64,000 nt of DNA from Bradysia coprophila (Eukaryota > Arthropoda > Insecta > Diptera > Sciaridae): the NCBI RefSeq assembly GCF_014529535.1, contig NW_023503555.1, forward strand, positions 7,688,001-7,752,000, written 5' to 3'. Of the stretch, positions 38,050 through 48,249 are shown one piece after another. The notes under the pieces were generated by a model that searched no databases, was not told where the DNA came from, and was given only the letters and a program-made list of their open reading frames with translations. The position numbers and the translations under genes were made by a program. Position 1 is the first letter of the stretch. Each line of letters begins with the position of its first letter.

Positions 38050-39000
38050 TCTAAATAATCTATCTTAAATGTTTCAACACTAAAAGGAATTCTATAAAAA
38101 ATCGTAAGCGCTACACTCAAATTAGCCTGAAACTATTGGGGTACTGTCATTGCTTGCTTTCATACACTTTAGGCCTGGCGATTAGATTGCTTTAGGCAAT
38201 AGATCGAAAGACCAATCACTTGTTAGAATACAGTAGGCAATGTTTTCGGGAGAGATTGATGCAGTTGATGACTCGTAAACGTTTCTATGAAAAATTGCGA
38301 TATCAAGTATATCAGATGCCAGTGATCAGCTACCACTGGTAATATTTTGAATGAGTAGGGAAGTATTGACTGGGGCGCCAGAATCCCAAACCGAAACGAT
38401 AAGGTCCTCGTTGCTGCATGTCAAAGTGTAAAAAATCTGTAAAATTGAAACTGGAATCCGATCACTAATATCTGATATTCCAGCAATGCTTTGTTCTACA
38501 GTCCCTTGTTTCCAATTAGGACCTTTTTGCGGTTCTTGATTACGGATTATTTCCTTCCTGGTATGGCTCTGAAAATCCTTTCCGTATTTCAAATTGGAGT
38601 GCTAATGAGACGAAATACAATGTCTCGAAATTTGTGGCTGTTCGATGCGAACCTGCGCCCTGAGTACAGCTGCACATTTCGTGTAGCTCCAACGATTTCA
38701 AAAGAATTGATGGAATTTGCTGAATATGAATAGCATGAATGTTATAAAATTCTGCTATAATGGCAAGTGCTACAATGAACTTGCGCTTCATCCGAAACTT
38801 GGTTTTCGTTTGCTTTTGCAGACCTGCATTACCTTCGGTGCTTTATAAACTTTGCTCATGAATTATTTTTCAAAAAATCCTCTTGCGTTTCACCCGAGTC
38901 TGAGTGTGATCAGGTAGAGCATACACTTGAACCACCCAGTTTCAGTTACTCAATTTAGATGTATTCAAAAAACTAAAATTTTCCCGTAATTTCTCTTTTA
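38050..39000. repeat. Intergenic with family G repeat
   Basis: Family G, with the block CCGAAACTTGG followed by TTGCATTACCTTC, lies at about 38785-38855; it recurs near 37793, 43590-44060, 48325 and 49530. Two minus-strand ORFs (38326-38592 and 38540-38791) overlap in different frames without a valid splice join, so no gene is called. Confidence 0.4.
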
Positions 39001-39027
39001 TATCACAAAACAACATCATCGTCATCA

Positions 39028-39794
39028 TCATTGCGGTTCAGCATACAAATTTGATCTCAAATAAATGTTCTTAATTCGGCCGTAAATCAATTGGATCGGC
39101 TGCACCAGCACGTACTGAACAATGAAGAAAATTATCACATTTGCCACAATAGCTCCGGTCACCGACGAATGCCGTTTGAACCAGTTCGAATACACGCCCA
39201 GCAACACGGTGAATATCATCAGCGCGTACACAACGCAACCAAATATGGAATGGATCACTTTAACGGTGACTGGCCGAATGATTTTTCGAATGGCAAAACT
39301 GTATTTCGCAACGACACCGCCGCACATTGCCAATACGAGTCCAATTGTGGCTATCAGACCGAAGATTCCATGCCAGGTAGCGAAATGCGGTTTGCCTTTC
39401 GTGTTTTTCGAAATGACTATGACGGTAAATGCAACGGTTAGCAGACAACTGCCAACGATTTGTAAGATCCAATGGAAAGTCATCCGTTCCTTGTGGTTCA
39501 GGTATCTGGTTAGAATGTTTTCGTTCGAAAAGCATAAGATCGCCTCGGTCATACAGACGAAAAACTGTGTGGAAAATATGATCAAAGAATTCATCGCATC
39601 AGATCTCGCGAAAAATAAATCGTAAAACTTACGCCAACCATTAGAGGTGGGTGGTAGCTGAACAGAGTGATTCCATAGCGAAAACTCAAAATTGTGATGA
39701 AGACGGTAAAAACGAAAATGGCCAAATGGATGGCTGAATTGTACAGCATTGTTTTCCACGTTAAGTCCGCATCACCGTGACCTTTCGCCATCAT
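39028..39794 (-). CDS. Cytochrome b561 domain protein (CYB561D2-like)
   Basis: Two exons on the minus strand, 39794-39633 and 39564-39028, join in phase 0 across a 68-nt intron (GGC|GTAAGT ... CACAG), giving 232 aa, close to the roughly 222 aa of human CYB561D2. Six hydrophobic segments are visible. The four histidines that ligate two b hemes are present: H48 (SYHPPLM), H85 (FHWILQ), H119 (TWHGIFG) and H159 (KVIHSIFG). Family role: a transmembrane electron carrier, probably an ascorbate-dependent ferric or monodehydroascorbate reductase of an internal membrane. The start is the first ATG in frame. A 7-codon upstream ORF (ATG at 39829) precedes it; its MSSDGG resembles the N terminus of the neighbouring paralogue, so a small upstream frame error is possible. 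Confidence 0.85.
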
Positions 39795-40309
39795 TTCATC
39801 GCACTCAATGTCCACCGTCAGAACTCATTTTTGTAAATAAACAACAGAAAGCAAAGACATAATAGAAAGTCGCAACCAACAAAAATTCGCTCAGCTGTTT
39901 ATTGTATACCGTCAATGCATTTTGCTTTGCATGAATGGTACATTTAACGTGGCAAAATCACAAAACATTCACATAGCCATTACATTCACTCACATTCACT
40001 CATAGCCATTGATACAAGTTAATTAATACGCGAAATGTATTCATTCATGAAGTAGTGTTAATGAGAGCTATATGAATGAAATGAACACTCGGACGAGCTC
40101 TCTGAGCACAAATAAATAAAAATCAAAAAGGCCTTGTCCATTACTCTACACCACGCGATCAATGCTCGATTGCATGCATTCTACACTATAACAACTAGGC
40201 TGATTTGGTGAGGTTTTGAACCAGTCACTTACGAATTTTCAAAGGATTTTCCTCTCATTTTCTTTGCCAATTTGAAAGGATTTTCAAGCACTTTTCAACG
40301 AATATAAGC

Positions 40310-40455
40310 CGAAGGCAAACGACCAATTTTGAGTTGATGATATCGACAATTAATGCTGGGATTTTCCTTGTAGTCTGTGGTGAATATCCGATTACAATGG
40401 AAAACACATAATTGTCGATCTCATCAACGTAAAATTGGTTGTGTGTCTTCGGTCT
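40310..40455. repeat. Family H palindromic repeat, copy 2
   Basis: CCGAAGGCAAACGACCAATTTTG on the left is mirrored by AAAATTGGTTGTG...CTTCGG on the right, with internal GATATCGACAATTA and ATTGTCGATCTCATCAACG. Confidence 0.65.
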
Positions 40456-41369
40456 TAAGGATTTTCATGAATTTTCTCTGATATCCGAGGGAAAATTTAA
40501 AGGAATTTTTTGGGGATTTTCTTAGCAAAGGATTTTCACTTGAGTGTAGTGGTATTTCTGTGTTTGCCTGTCCCTTGGTGACGGTCATAAATCACTCTTT
40601 CTTCTTCTGGTTCGTGTTTTAAATCACTAGGCAACACTTAAGTATGTTTCGCTGATGGTGGCATATATAGTGGGTCAGATAGGCGGTAACACTTCGTTAG
40701 TGTTAGTCCCAATCATCACCAGATCCTTCACCATTACTCGACAAAAATGGGTCACGGATGCGCAGGAAACGTTTTTTTCTCGCATTGATCGAACGATAGG
40801 TAAAGGATTGGAATGGAATTGTGTTTGAACCAATACCCTCTCAAGTTTCAAAATTTCTTTGAAGGAGGGCATTGCTTTGAAACAACCACCCCGATTCCAT
40901 CACCTTTATTAGTTAAAGTAGAAGTGGGTGCATCGAAATCCAATGGTGATCGGGACCAACGGAGTAATGTTTCATGCTCAAGTGACCGAGTCCTGTTAAA
41001 TGCTGTCATCAGCGACAATCCAAAAGTTTAAAATTGTTTCTAGAGCTTGTTTCGCTGGTGCACTCCTCTTTATTAGAAATAAAATCGCTGTAACGTCATA
41101 GACGTAATTTTACTGTAAGACCTCCTCCAGTCTTATGCCATCAGTCATTTTGTTAGCTACAGATAAGCAGCAATTACGGCACGTATGCCCGCTAGTAGAT
41201 AACTTGAATTTATAGTCACGTCTGCTCTAATTTATATTCTTTTGTTTACTTCTGGTTATAGAGATTATTCGAATCAGCCGCAAGAATAACAACTTTAACT
41301 AGCTACAATAAGTGTAGCTTGTAGCTACACATATACGTGACGTCATTCATTTGTTTTTCTTTTGTTCTT

Positions 41370-41840
41370 CTGTCATGTGTGAAATTTGAATTAGGTGATT
41401 TCTCTTCGCTATTTGTAGCTGTAGTTACTCCAGCTCATACTGACGCGAAATTTTTCTTTTCAAAGATCAAAGGAAAATTTTGAATTAGGTCTCATTCGCG
41501 ACGCTATATGTGTAGGGAGTTGCTTCAGTTCATATCGTCGCGAAGGAGACCTAATTCAATCAGTTTAAGTAACTTTACTTTAGCTACGCGAAGGAGATGC
41601 ATTTCAAACTTTTCCTTCGCTCTTCTGTCATGTTTCAGTAGAACAAAAGAAAAATTTGAATTAGGTCTTCTTCGTGTCGCTGTGACCTGGAATAACTATA
41701 GAGATCTAATTCAAATTTTTCTTTTGTTCTACTGTTAAAATTGACGAGAGAACAATAGAATCATTTTATAGGCAAGGCAGCTCTCCAGAGAGCTGCTTTG
41801 ATTTAGGTCTCTTTCGCGACTCTATGTGTAGCTATAGTAA
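41370..41840. repeat. Complex direct/inverted repeat block
   Basis: The motif AATTTGAATTAGGTCTC (and shorter forms) appears several times, with inverted forms such as GAGATCTAATTCAAATTTTTC. TTCGCGAC motifs and AGAACAAAAGAAAAATTTGAA / TTCAAATTTTTCTTTTGTTCT form a strong inverted pair at about 41640-41735. Probably a nested MITE. Confidence 0.5.
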
Positions 41841-41956
41841 GGTGCAAATTCTATTGCATTCTGAGACACACATAGTGGATTGGTATAGTTACACTGATTT
41901 TTATTTCTATTGTCCATTTTCAACATTCAAACCAGTCAACTTCTCATAGATTTCAT

Positions 41957-42849
41957 TTAACTTCTCATTTCACTTCTTATTTTCAACCAAACTTTTTTAC
42001 CGAGCGTGAACAATGGTTTCAGCAGTGTATACTGAGCGATATACACAACGACGGCAATGAGACTGTATATCCACCGATACGAAACGTTCTCCAGAAACCA
42101 CGGAGACAACAGACCGAGCGATATTGTTGTCATTGCTAATGTGTAACAGCACACAGCCAATGCCGAATGAATCATTTTCATATTAAGTGGTCGCAGATAA
42201 TGTCTGAATTGATAGCTGAATTTCGATAAGACACCAAGCACGACAGATAATCCCGTCAAAATAATTGTTGTCAATCCAACTATTCCATGATTTGAAGTGA
42301 AGTGATTTTTGCCGAGCCGATTCTTATTGAGCATTATGATAATAAACGATGCTGTTATTGCGCAGGTGGACACAGCCTGTAATATCCAATGGACAAGGAC
42401 TCGCGATCGGTAGCCGAGTTCACGAGTGGGTAAATTGATGAGATTGAACGTAAGCATCGCTTCGGTCATCAGTACCAAGAACTAAATGAAAGTTGAATAA
42501 GAATTTATTGCGGTTAATCAAATGAAATTCCAATTTTGCACTAACTCCGATCAGCATAAGAGTTGGATGCCACGAGAATAGAACGGTTCCTTTGTAGAAG
42601 CATATGTATGTGACGAAGGCGGTCAGTGCGCTCAGAGCAATATGCACGGACACATTGTACAGAACGCTCAGCCAATATCGAAAGGAAAATTGATTTCTAT
42701 TCTCGTTAACATTGTTCGAATAGTTTGTTGGTCGCGTCGATCCTGCAGTGAATATTTTGTTTGATTACACATGACAAAATTGGAAATACCATTTTAGGTA
42801 CGTGGGGCAGTTTACCTAACAAAGGATTCGCTTCATCGGAAGATGACAT
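41957..42849 (-). CDS. Cytochrome b561 domain protein, second paralogue
   Basis: Three exons on the minus strand, 42849-42816, 42742-42546 and 42481-41957, give 251 aa starting MSSSDEANPLLG. The second intron interrupts the gene just after SWHPTLMLIG, exactly where the neighbouring paralogue is interrupted (after HPPLMVG), so the two arose by tandem duplication. Heme-ligand histidines are H70, H108 (VHWILQ), H142 (SNHGIVG) and H182 (MIHSALA). It carries an extra N-terminal hydrophilic tail, encoded partly by its own first exon, with an acidic/PLL-like MSSSDEANPLL that could serve in endolysosomal sorting (inference). A polyadenylation signal on the minus strand is at about 41900-41905. Confidence 0.85.
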
Positions 42850-43370
42850 TTTCGTTCACCTTTTACACACTCGAATTTAATGGAACAACTGATTTTCAAC
42901 TAATACGAACAACAATCAGTAAAATTGCGAAATAAAAACTGAAATTATCTCTGGACAATTCACATACAAAGTTGAGTGTAGTAAGGGGCTGGACACGGAG
43001 CACTGAAATAATTAGATGCATTCAGGAAATCGATCTTTTCAAATATTTACTGTAATCAACGCAGTAAAATACCAAGCGCCCGAAAGCGATTTTTAACGGT
43101 CATTTGCCCGTTCTTATTTTGTGTGGAACGTCGGAGCGGCATTATACTAAAATACCCTGTAAGCTTTGGTCATATCACGCAGATAATGACCGACACTGTA
43201 AACTTTAAGAGATCACACGGATCGCCATTTCATCAGATTCGTAACACCATTTCCGTACAAAGCAAATTCAACAAAATCGAATTTGTATGGCGTGGTGAAG
43301 TCTTAGAATAAAAATTGGTGTGTCACATGCGTATCACAATACGGGTGACATGCTTATAGTCTACACAAGG

Positions 43371-43547
43371 CCGTAAACTTTAGGGGATCGCTATTTTATT
43401 ACATACGCGGGAACACACCTTATCCATACAAACAAATTCACCGAAATCGAATTTGTATGGCGTGGTGAATTATTAGCAAGAAATGTCGTGTGTAACCCGC
43501 GTATCTGCGTGACCTATCTTAAGTTTACAGCCTTGATTATTCCAACA
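43371..43547. mobile_element. MITE-like inverted-repeat element (about 177 bp)
   Basis: The tips AAGGCCGTAAACTTTA and TAAGTTTACAGCCTT are inverted copies. Internal ATACGCGGGAACACAC mirrors GTGTAACCCGCGTAT. A single similar tip (CTGTAAACTTTAAG) near 37152 shows that the family is dispersed. Confidence 0.65.
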
Positions 43548-44061
43548 TTCGAGACTTAATTTATATGAAAAATTCTGATAAATACGTCGAGTACAAAGTA
43601 CAAAGTATATAAACCACTGAAGGCAATGCAAACCCTCAAAAATACACTAAAGGTTCCAGTGAATTCAAGTGCAGCACAAGTTCACTTTATCATCGCACCT
43701 GCGATCAATGAAAGTGTAAAACAGGTATCGTCTATTGTCCGCCCGGAGGACATAAAAATTTGATTTTCGTACTTAAACGCACTCATTTTCATATTATTTT
43801 GACATAAAATGTGAGTGCGTTTAAGACGAATTCGCCGATCGACCATACCTGTTCTGGACTTTCATTGCCTGCGATTTCCATAGAATTTTTGCAGTGCTAA
43901 GATAATTTTCCAACATTCATGCTATCTTTTCCACCAAGTTCCATCAATTGTGTAGAAATTGTCAGCGCTACACCAAACAAAATATGGTGCTGGCACTCAC
44001 ATTCACCCGAAACTTGTGTATTCCCATATTTTCTGTGGTCCGCTGAAGGTTTGCATTAGGC

Positions 44062-44205
44062 CGAAAACACACTAGCAATTCTGCTTTAATGGGATCGACA
44101 ATCGTTTTCCATTGTAATCCGATATTCACCAAAGTCTAAGCAATGGAAAATGCAGCCTAATGGTTGATCCCTTCAAAACACAAATGTCCGTGTGTTTTTG
44201 ACTCT
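44062..44205. repeat. Family H palindromic repeat, copy 3
   Basis: Left GGCCGAAAACACACTAGCAA, centre CATTGTAATCCGATATTCACC, right AACACAAATGTCCGTGTGTTTT. Internal ATGGGATCGACAATCG matches the other two copies. Confidence 0.6.
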
Positions 44206-45178
44206 ACATTTAGTGTTTATAGACTCTTTTAAATTCAGTTTTCCATCCGTTGCGGTAACCCCCTACTATCATTTCCACTTTAAATATTCAGCCGACACAA
44301 TCGACACATATATTAGCGGCTGTTATACACAATAATACAACACACAATTATAACTACGCCGCAGTGTTGGTTTATCAGTGTCATTATCGGTCACTAACTT
44401 AAAATTGTACGGACCGTCAAGAATAGCTTAGTGCTATTCATCATAATCTTCAAATTTAACGAACAAAAGAAGTTATCACCGAGAACACAGGTACTTAGTC
44501 GGCAGATTTTTGTAAACATTTTGAGTCAATTGGAGTAAGGGAAATGATGAATTTTGTAATTGTAACCTCTGTTTATTGATCAATATTTCATTAACACAAC
44601 AACACAACATTTTAACATTTTCATTAACTGGTAAGAAAGCAAGCAAAGTCATAACTTAGACTTAGTGAATAAACGAGCGATTTCGCAGTTGCGCAGTTTA
44701 TACCATTCAATTAAAATCACTGTGAGGCCCTACCACTTGCATACGCGAGATATCAAAGAACTTGAAAAGATGATAGAAGGAGGATATCGAACAAAAAATG
44801 GGAGATCAACAACTTGAGAGATTTTTGATATTAGGAGAGATAAATCGGTATTCGCAGTCTGTATTGGCTGTCCAGGTTGCTCACATTTTTAAAATTTAAA
44901 ACTCTTTTTACTTACAAATGCACACAACATAGATATAGTCAAAACAGACTGCGTATACCGAATTATCACTCACAATCTTCAAAAATGTCTGTAGGTGCTG
45001 ATCTCCAACTTTTTGGTCGATATCAGTTCTTCTATCAGTTATTTAAGTTCTTTGCACGATATGATGATTTTCCACTTATATTTTGATGATCACTTAGCAT
45101 TGTATGCACAGTATACAATAAACAAACTCATTATGCAAAATGTCGAAGGAGAAACATACAACTGGTATAACAACTCAC

Positions 45179-45269
45179 CATATTTACGCGTTTGAGACTT
45201 GTCAGTTGATCCATTCAATGTGACCACTTGCATAGGAATACCTTCCGTAGTTATATCTCTTTGAACCAT
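45179..45269 (-). other. Orphan candidate 5' coding exon
   Basis: On the minus strand a 91-nt exon-like frame opens with ATG at 45269 (MVQRDITTEGIPMQ...) and ends at a consensus donor G|GTGAGT after KY (phase 1). The composition looks protein-like, but no continuation exon is visible at lower coordinates before the b561 gene. It is either a first exon spliced over a long distance, a relic, or chance. No function is assigned. Confidence 0.3.
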
Positions 45270-45854
45270 CACTTTGATGAAAGAAAGAAAAAAAACGAAT
45301 TTTCCTTAAAAGGAACGTTCCATAATACTCTCGGCACTTCGTAGATTATTTCTCGTGCTCTAAGCCATAAATTCGAATTTAAACTAAATGAACAAAAAAC
45401 AAATTCTTTTACTCATGCCAGATCATCGGAAAATTATAGATTCACTTGCTCGGATAACAAACGCGAAATTGAATAATGAGAAAAATGTCTGGCATATAAA
45501 GCAGATGTTGTTGTTCTAAATACACGGTGATCGTAATCATTATTCGTTGGCAAAATCAGAAATTATTAGTTGTTAATAGAGTTAGCGCTGAGAGTAAGAG
45601 TGACAAGAGTGTCACATGGTAATGTTAACAAATAAACAAATATTTAAATGAAAAACAAAAAGAAGACGAACGAAAAAACTATGAGATAAACGAGCACGAG
45701 TGAATGAAGATTGATATTAATATAATAAATAATGTGCGCAGAGAATAGCGTCACTATTATTGCCATTGTGGGAAGCTGTTTGTAGCTTAGTGATAAGGTG
45801 AATGGCTTTTGTATCGCTACTATGAACCCTGCGTCACATTTCTCTTATTAACCT

Positions 45855-46060
45855 GTTACAGATGGCAAGCATATTATCAGTATCGGGTCTATTACTTCCA
45901 TCGATCAATGTGTCTTTAAACTGTTGATTGCAAATCTTGTACTTCATTTTTTTTAACATGTATTTTACCATATAAAAGACCATATTACCTACAGCTTGTC
46001 ATTATTTTTGTCGTCGTTATCAATAACAGATGAATAGCTGTATGTGACAAGTTAAGATAG
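45855..46060 (-). repeat. Family C dispersed repeat, copy 10 (near full length)
   Basis: Ends TTAACCTGTTACAGATGGC and GTGACAAGTTAAGATAG form an imperfect terminal inverted repeat. Internal CTATTACTTCC, AAATCTTGTACTTCATTTT and GTCGTCGTTATCAATAACAG are in family order. It is immediately followed by the hAT MITE. Confidence 0.65.
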
Positions 46061-46095
46061 GGTTTGTGTCTTTATCTGAAAAATAAGAATTTGAT

Positions 46096-46431
46096 TAGGG
46101 ATGGGCGATAATGATTTTGATAATCGATAATTTTTTTATCGGAAATTAATCAAAAAAATATCGATAATCGATAATAATTGGTATTTTGATATATTATTAA
46201 AATATCGATATGTAGATACATCGATATTTTCTTAAAAAAACCCGATATATTTCGACATGTTGTTAAATCATCATTAATTTTCCGATTAATATCAAAAAAT
46301 CGATATTTTGATACTTATCGAAAATCGATATTTTGATAATTATCAAATTATCGATAATGATTTGATTAATCAATAACCGATAATTTCTTCCGATCGATAT
46401 TATCGATAATTTTGAACGTCTCCCATCCCTA
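46096..46431. mobile_element. hAT-type MITE packed with ATCGAT motifs
   Basis: A 336-bp element with tips TAGGGATGGG and CCCATCCCTA, flanked by an exact 8-bp duplication AATTTGAT (46088-46095 and 46432-46439). The 8-bp TSD and the GGGATGGG tip fit the hAT superfamily. By hand count the interior has ten ATCGAT sites, four extended to TATCGATA, within an otherwise AT-only sequence. There is no ORF of transposase type. Confidence 0.85.
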
Positions 46432-46521
46432 AATTTGATCAAATTTTTCACGTTATGTAAAACCCTATATTTGTCGCTCATTTGAGTCAACTTCTATGTC
46501 GGAATCAACAAACTACCACTT

Positions 46522-46915
46522 AAATAATCCCAACAGTCCAGAAGGGAACCCAAAAAATATGTAAAAAATAATCCTTAAGTTCTAGAACTTCGATGATGGT
46601 AGACCATGTGGAGTGAAATAATTGTAGGAACCAATGGGTTACCACCTCAATAATCCCGAAAGTCTAGAAGAGAACCAGAAAAAAAACGATATAACTCCCA
46701 AACTCCTAGACTTACACAAGTGAGATTTATCGCCATCCTTCGTCTTTGGACCTCAGGAATACATACCCTATAAGAAATCCGAGAAATCCCTGAATAAATA
46801 ACATTTTTTGACACTTCGAACCATATTTCCAGTTGTAGCTTCTCAGGATGATGAGCTAGAAACCCAATCCATCTGGCAAGATTGTTCTCCTCAATGAACT
46901 GTATAATTGTCAGAC
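46522..46915. repeat. Family D block, second locus
   Basis: Two imperfect units (AATAATCCCAACAGTCCAGA..., AATAATCCCGAAAGTCTAGA...) followed by the TCTCCTCAATGAACTGTATA segment, in the same order as 6223-6670. Confidence 0.6.
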
Positions 46916-46919
46916 CAAA

Positions 46920-47575
46920 GCTGTACAACAAATACTTAGGAATTTAAAGAGGTGGGAAGAATTTGAGCCACCAATCCCTGATCTTTCGGAATTTTGGGAA
47001 CAAAAGTGGTCAGAAAAGTGATTTCACCACGTTTCAAAAGGTTTCCCACGCCCACCCGAAAATTTTTTTTCATAAATTTTCTCAAACAAATTTACGAAAA
47101 AAGGCAACGCACTATTACTGACAGCTGCCAAATAGAGTACTTTTTGTTTGAAATTTGGTCCTCACTATTTTTACAGTGTAAAATTTTGTATGGAGCACTG
47201 TCAAGTTTCAGTACCCTATTTGGAGTACCACTTTTGCTTGCAGTGCGTTGAAAAAGGTCTTAACATAAGGCCTCGTCGTCGCTTCGTTCTCGTTAAATTT
47301 ATTTAAAAGAAAACAATTGTATCACCGCTATCACCTAAACCTAAACTTCTACCAAGTCAACTCTTCCATAATTGTCTCTCATATGCCATTCATCTTTTAT
47401 GAAATACATGCGTCGGTCGGCAATTTTAATTTACAAAAATGTCAATGGTCAGCGCGGTCAGCGTTTTCTTTGCATACGTGCATTTGTTAGCATTATTTTA
47501 CATTTGGAATCATCACAATGTTCAACCTCTGATCAACCGTCTTCGATAAACAAACAACAAACATTGAATCTTTCG
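46920..47575. other. Intergenic upstream of the OBP-like gene
   Basis: No recognised gene or element. Short ORFs only. Confidence 0.35.
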
Positions 47576-47583
47576 CGTTTTAA

Positions 47584-47616
47584 TATAAAAAGCTTTTTCG
47601 CCAGTGATATTATTCA
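47584..47616 (+). promoter_or_regulatory. TATA-box core promoter of the OBP-like gene
   Basis: TATAAAA at 47584-47590 with an initiator-like TTCAGA near 47613-47618, spaced about 30 bp apart, and the gene's ATG at 47676. The spacing fits a canonical TATA-driven insect promoter. Confidence 0.55.
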
Positions 47617-47675
47617 GATAACTTTCTGATTTAAGTTTGGTTTGATCTCGTTAATTACTAGTCATTACTCGAAAA

Positions 47676-48209
47676 ATGAAATATTTAATTGGACTGCTAC
47701 TAGCGACGTCGATGGTAAGCAAACACTTTTCGCATATAACAGAATTTTCGCAATTTTCGTCGATTCACTTGTTATACACATTGCTAATTTTCCAACAGAT
47801 TACAGCCAACGATGTATGGCAACCTCCGACCAAATTACAAATGATCCAAACACACGACAAATGTCTACGAAAATCGAATCTACCGCCTCTGGTGCTAACA
47901 GTCAGTGAATTTTGGAATCTATCCGACGAATCATCGATCCGTAGAATTCGTGACTACGTCCATTGTGTGCTAACCACTTTGCATTTCTTTGACGATAAAA
48001 GTGGCTTTGATGTCGACCGGATTATGGAACAAGTCACGGATATTCCCTATCTGAAGAACACTGTGATCGAACGATCAACAATCGAAAAGTGTGCGGACGG
48101 AAATGAAAATAATGATGTTGCTGATGTGTGGGCTTTCAGAGGATTTCGATGTTTTATGGATGTAATAAAGAAGAGAACAAATGGGATGTCAGGAGCGGGC
48201 CTACGATAG
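47676..48209 (+). CDS. Minus-C odorant-binding-like secreted protein
   Basis: Two exons, 47676-47714 and 47799-48209, join in phase 0 (ATG|GTAAGC ... CAACAG|ATT), giving 149 aa. The N terminus MKYLIGLLLATSM is a signal peptide interrupted by the intron near the cleavage site, a common OBP gene structure. The mature chain has four cysteines, C35, C69, C111 and C131, with spacings X33, X41 and X19. These match C1, C3, C4 and C6 of the PBP/GOBP fold with C2 and C5 missing, the minus-C pattern. Family role: carries small hydrophobic ligands in sensillar lymph or other fluids. The 84-nt intron has no in-frame stop, so retention would insert 28 residues. A TATA box lies upstream and AATAAA is at 48238-48243. 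Identification rests on cysteine spacing and size, not on strong sequence recall. Confidence 0.65.
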   Translation: MKYLIGLLLATSMVSKHFSHITEFSQFSSIHLLYTLLIFQQITANDVWQPPTKLQMIQTHDKCLRKSNLPPLVLTVSEFWNLSDESSIRRIRDYVHCVLTTLHFFDDKSGFDVDRIMEQVTDIPYLKNTVIERSTIEKCADGNENNDVADVWAFRGFRCFMDVIKKRTNGMSGAGLR

Positions 48210-48237
48210 TTATGTATTTAAATTTTCGTAAATAATG

Positions 48238-48243
48238 AATAAA
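48238..48243 (+). terminator. Polyadenylation signal of the OBP-like gene
   Basis: AATAAA 29 nt after the stop codon, followed by a T-rich stretch. Confidence 0.6.
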
Positions 48244-48249
48244 CATTTT

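Larger units (their letters stand above)
39835..41890. other. Intergenic between the two b561 genes
   Basis: Contains family H copy 2 (40310-40455) and a complex repeat block at about 41370-41840, in which GAATTAGGTCTC and TTCGCGAC motifs recur in both orientations. No credible ORF. Confidence 0.45.
42860..44840. other. Intergenic with nested MITE-like repeats
   Basis: 43371-43547 is an inverted-repeat element with AAGGCCGTAAACTTTA on the left and TAAGTTTACAGCCTT on the right, both arms containing CGCG-type TACGCGGG or CCCGCGTAT. A related half-element is at about 43140-43330 sharing ATCGAATTTGTATGGCGTGG. Family G pieces are at 43590-43690 and 43985-44070, and family H copy 3 at 44062-44205. 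No gene recognised. Confidence 0.5.

Noticed and set aside
38326..38791. Secreted-protein-like gene on the minus strand (MKRKFIVALAIIAEF...)
   Set aside because: The signal-like ORF and the following ORF are in different overlapping frames with no GT-AG join, and the region carries repeat family G.
39591..39815. b561 start at 39815
   Set aside because: That codon is GTG; the first in-frame ATG is 39794 and a TGA lies just upstream in frame.
42420..42653. Separate short gene from the b561 ORF at 42653
   Set aside because: It is exon 2 of the second b561 gene reading on into its intron; splice sites at 42546 and 42481 explain it.
45777..45845. tRNA gene (TAGCTTAGTGATAAGG A-box-like)
   Set aside because: Only the A-box resembles a tRNA; no B-box or foldable arms follow.
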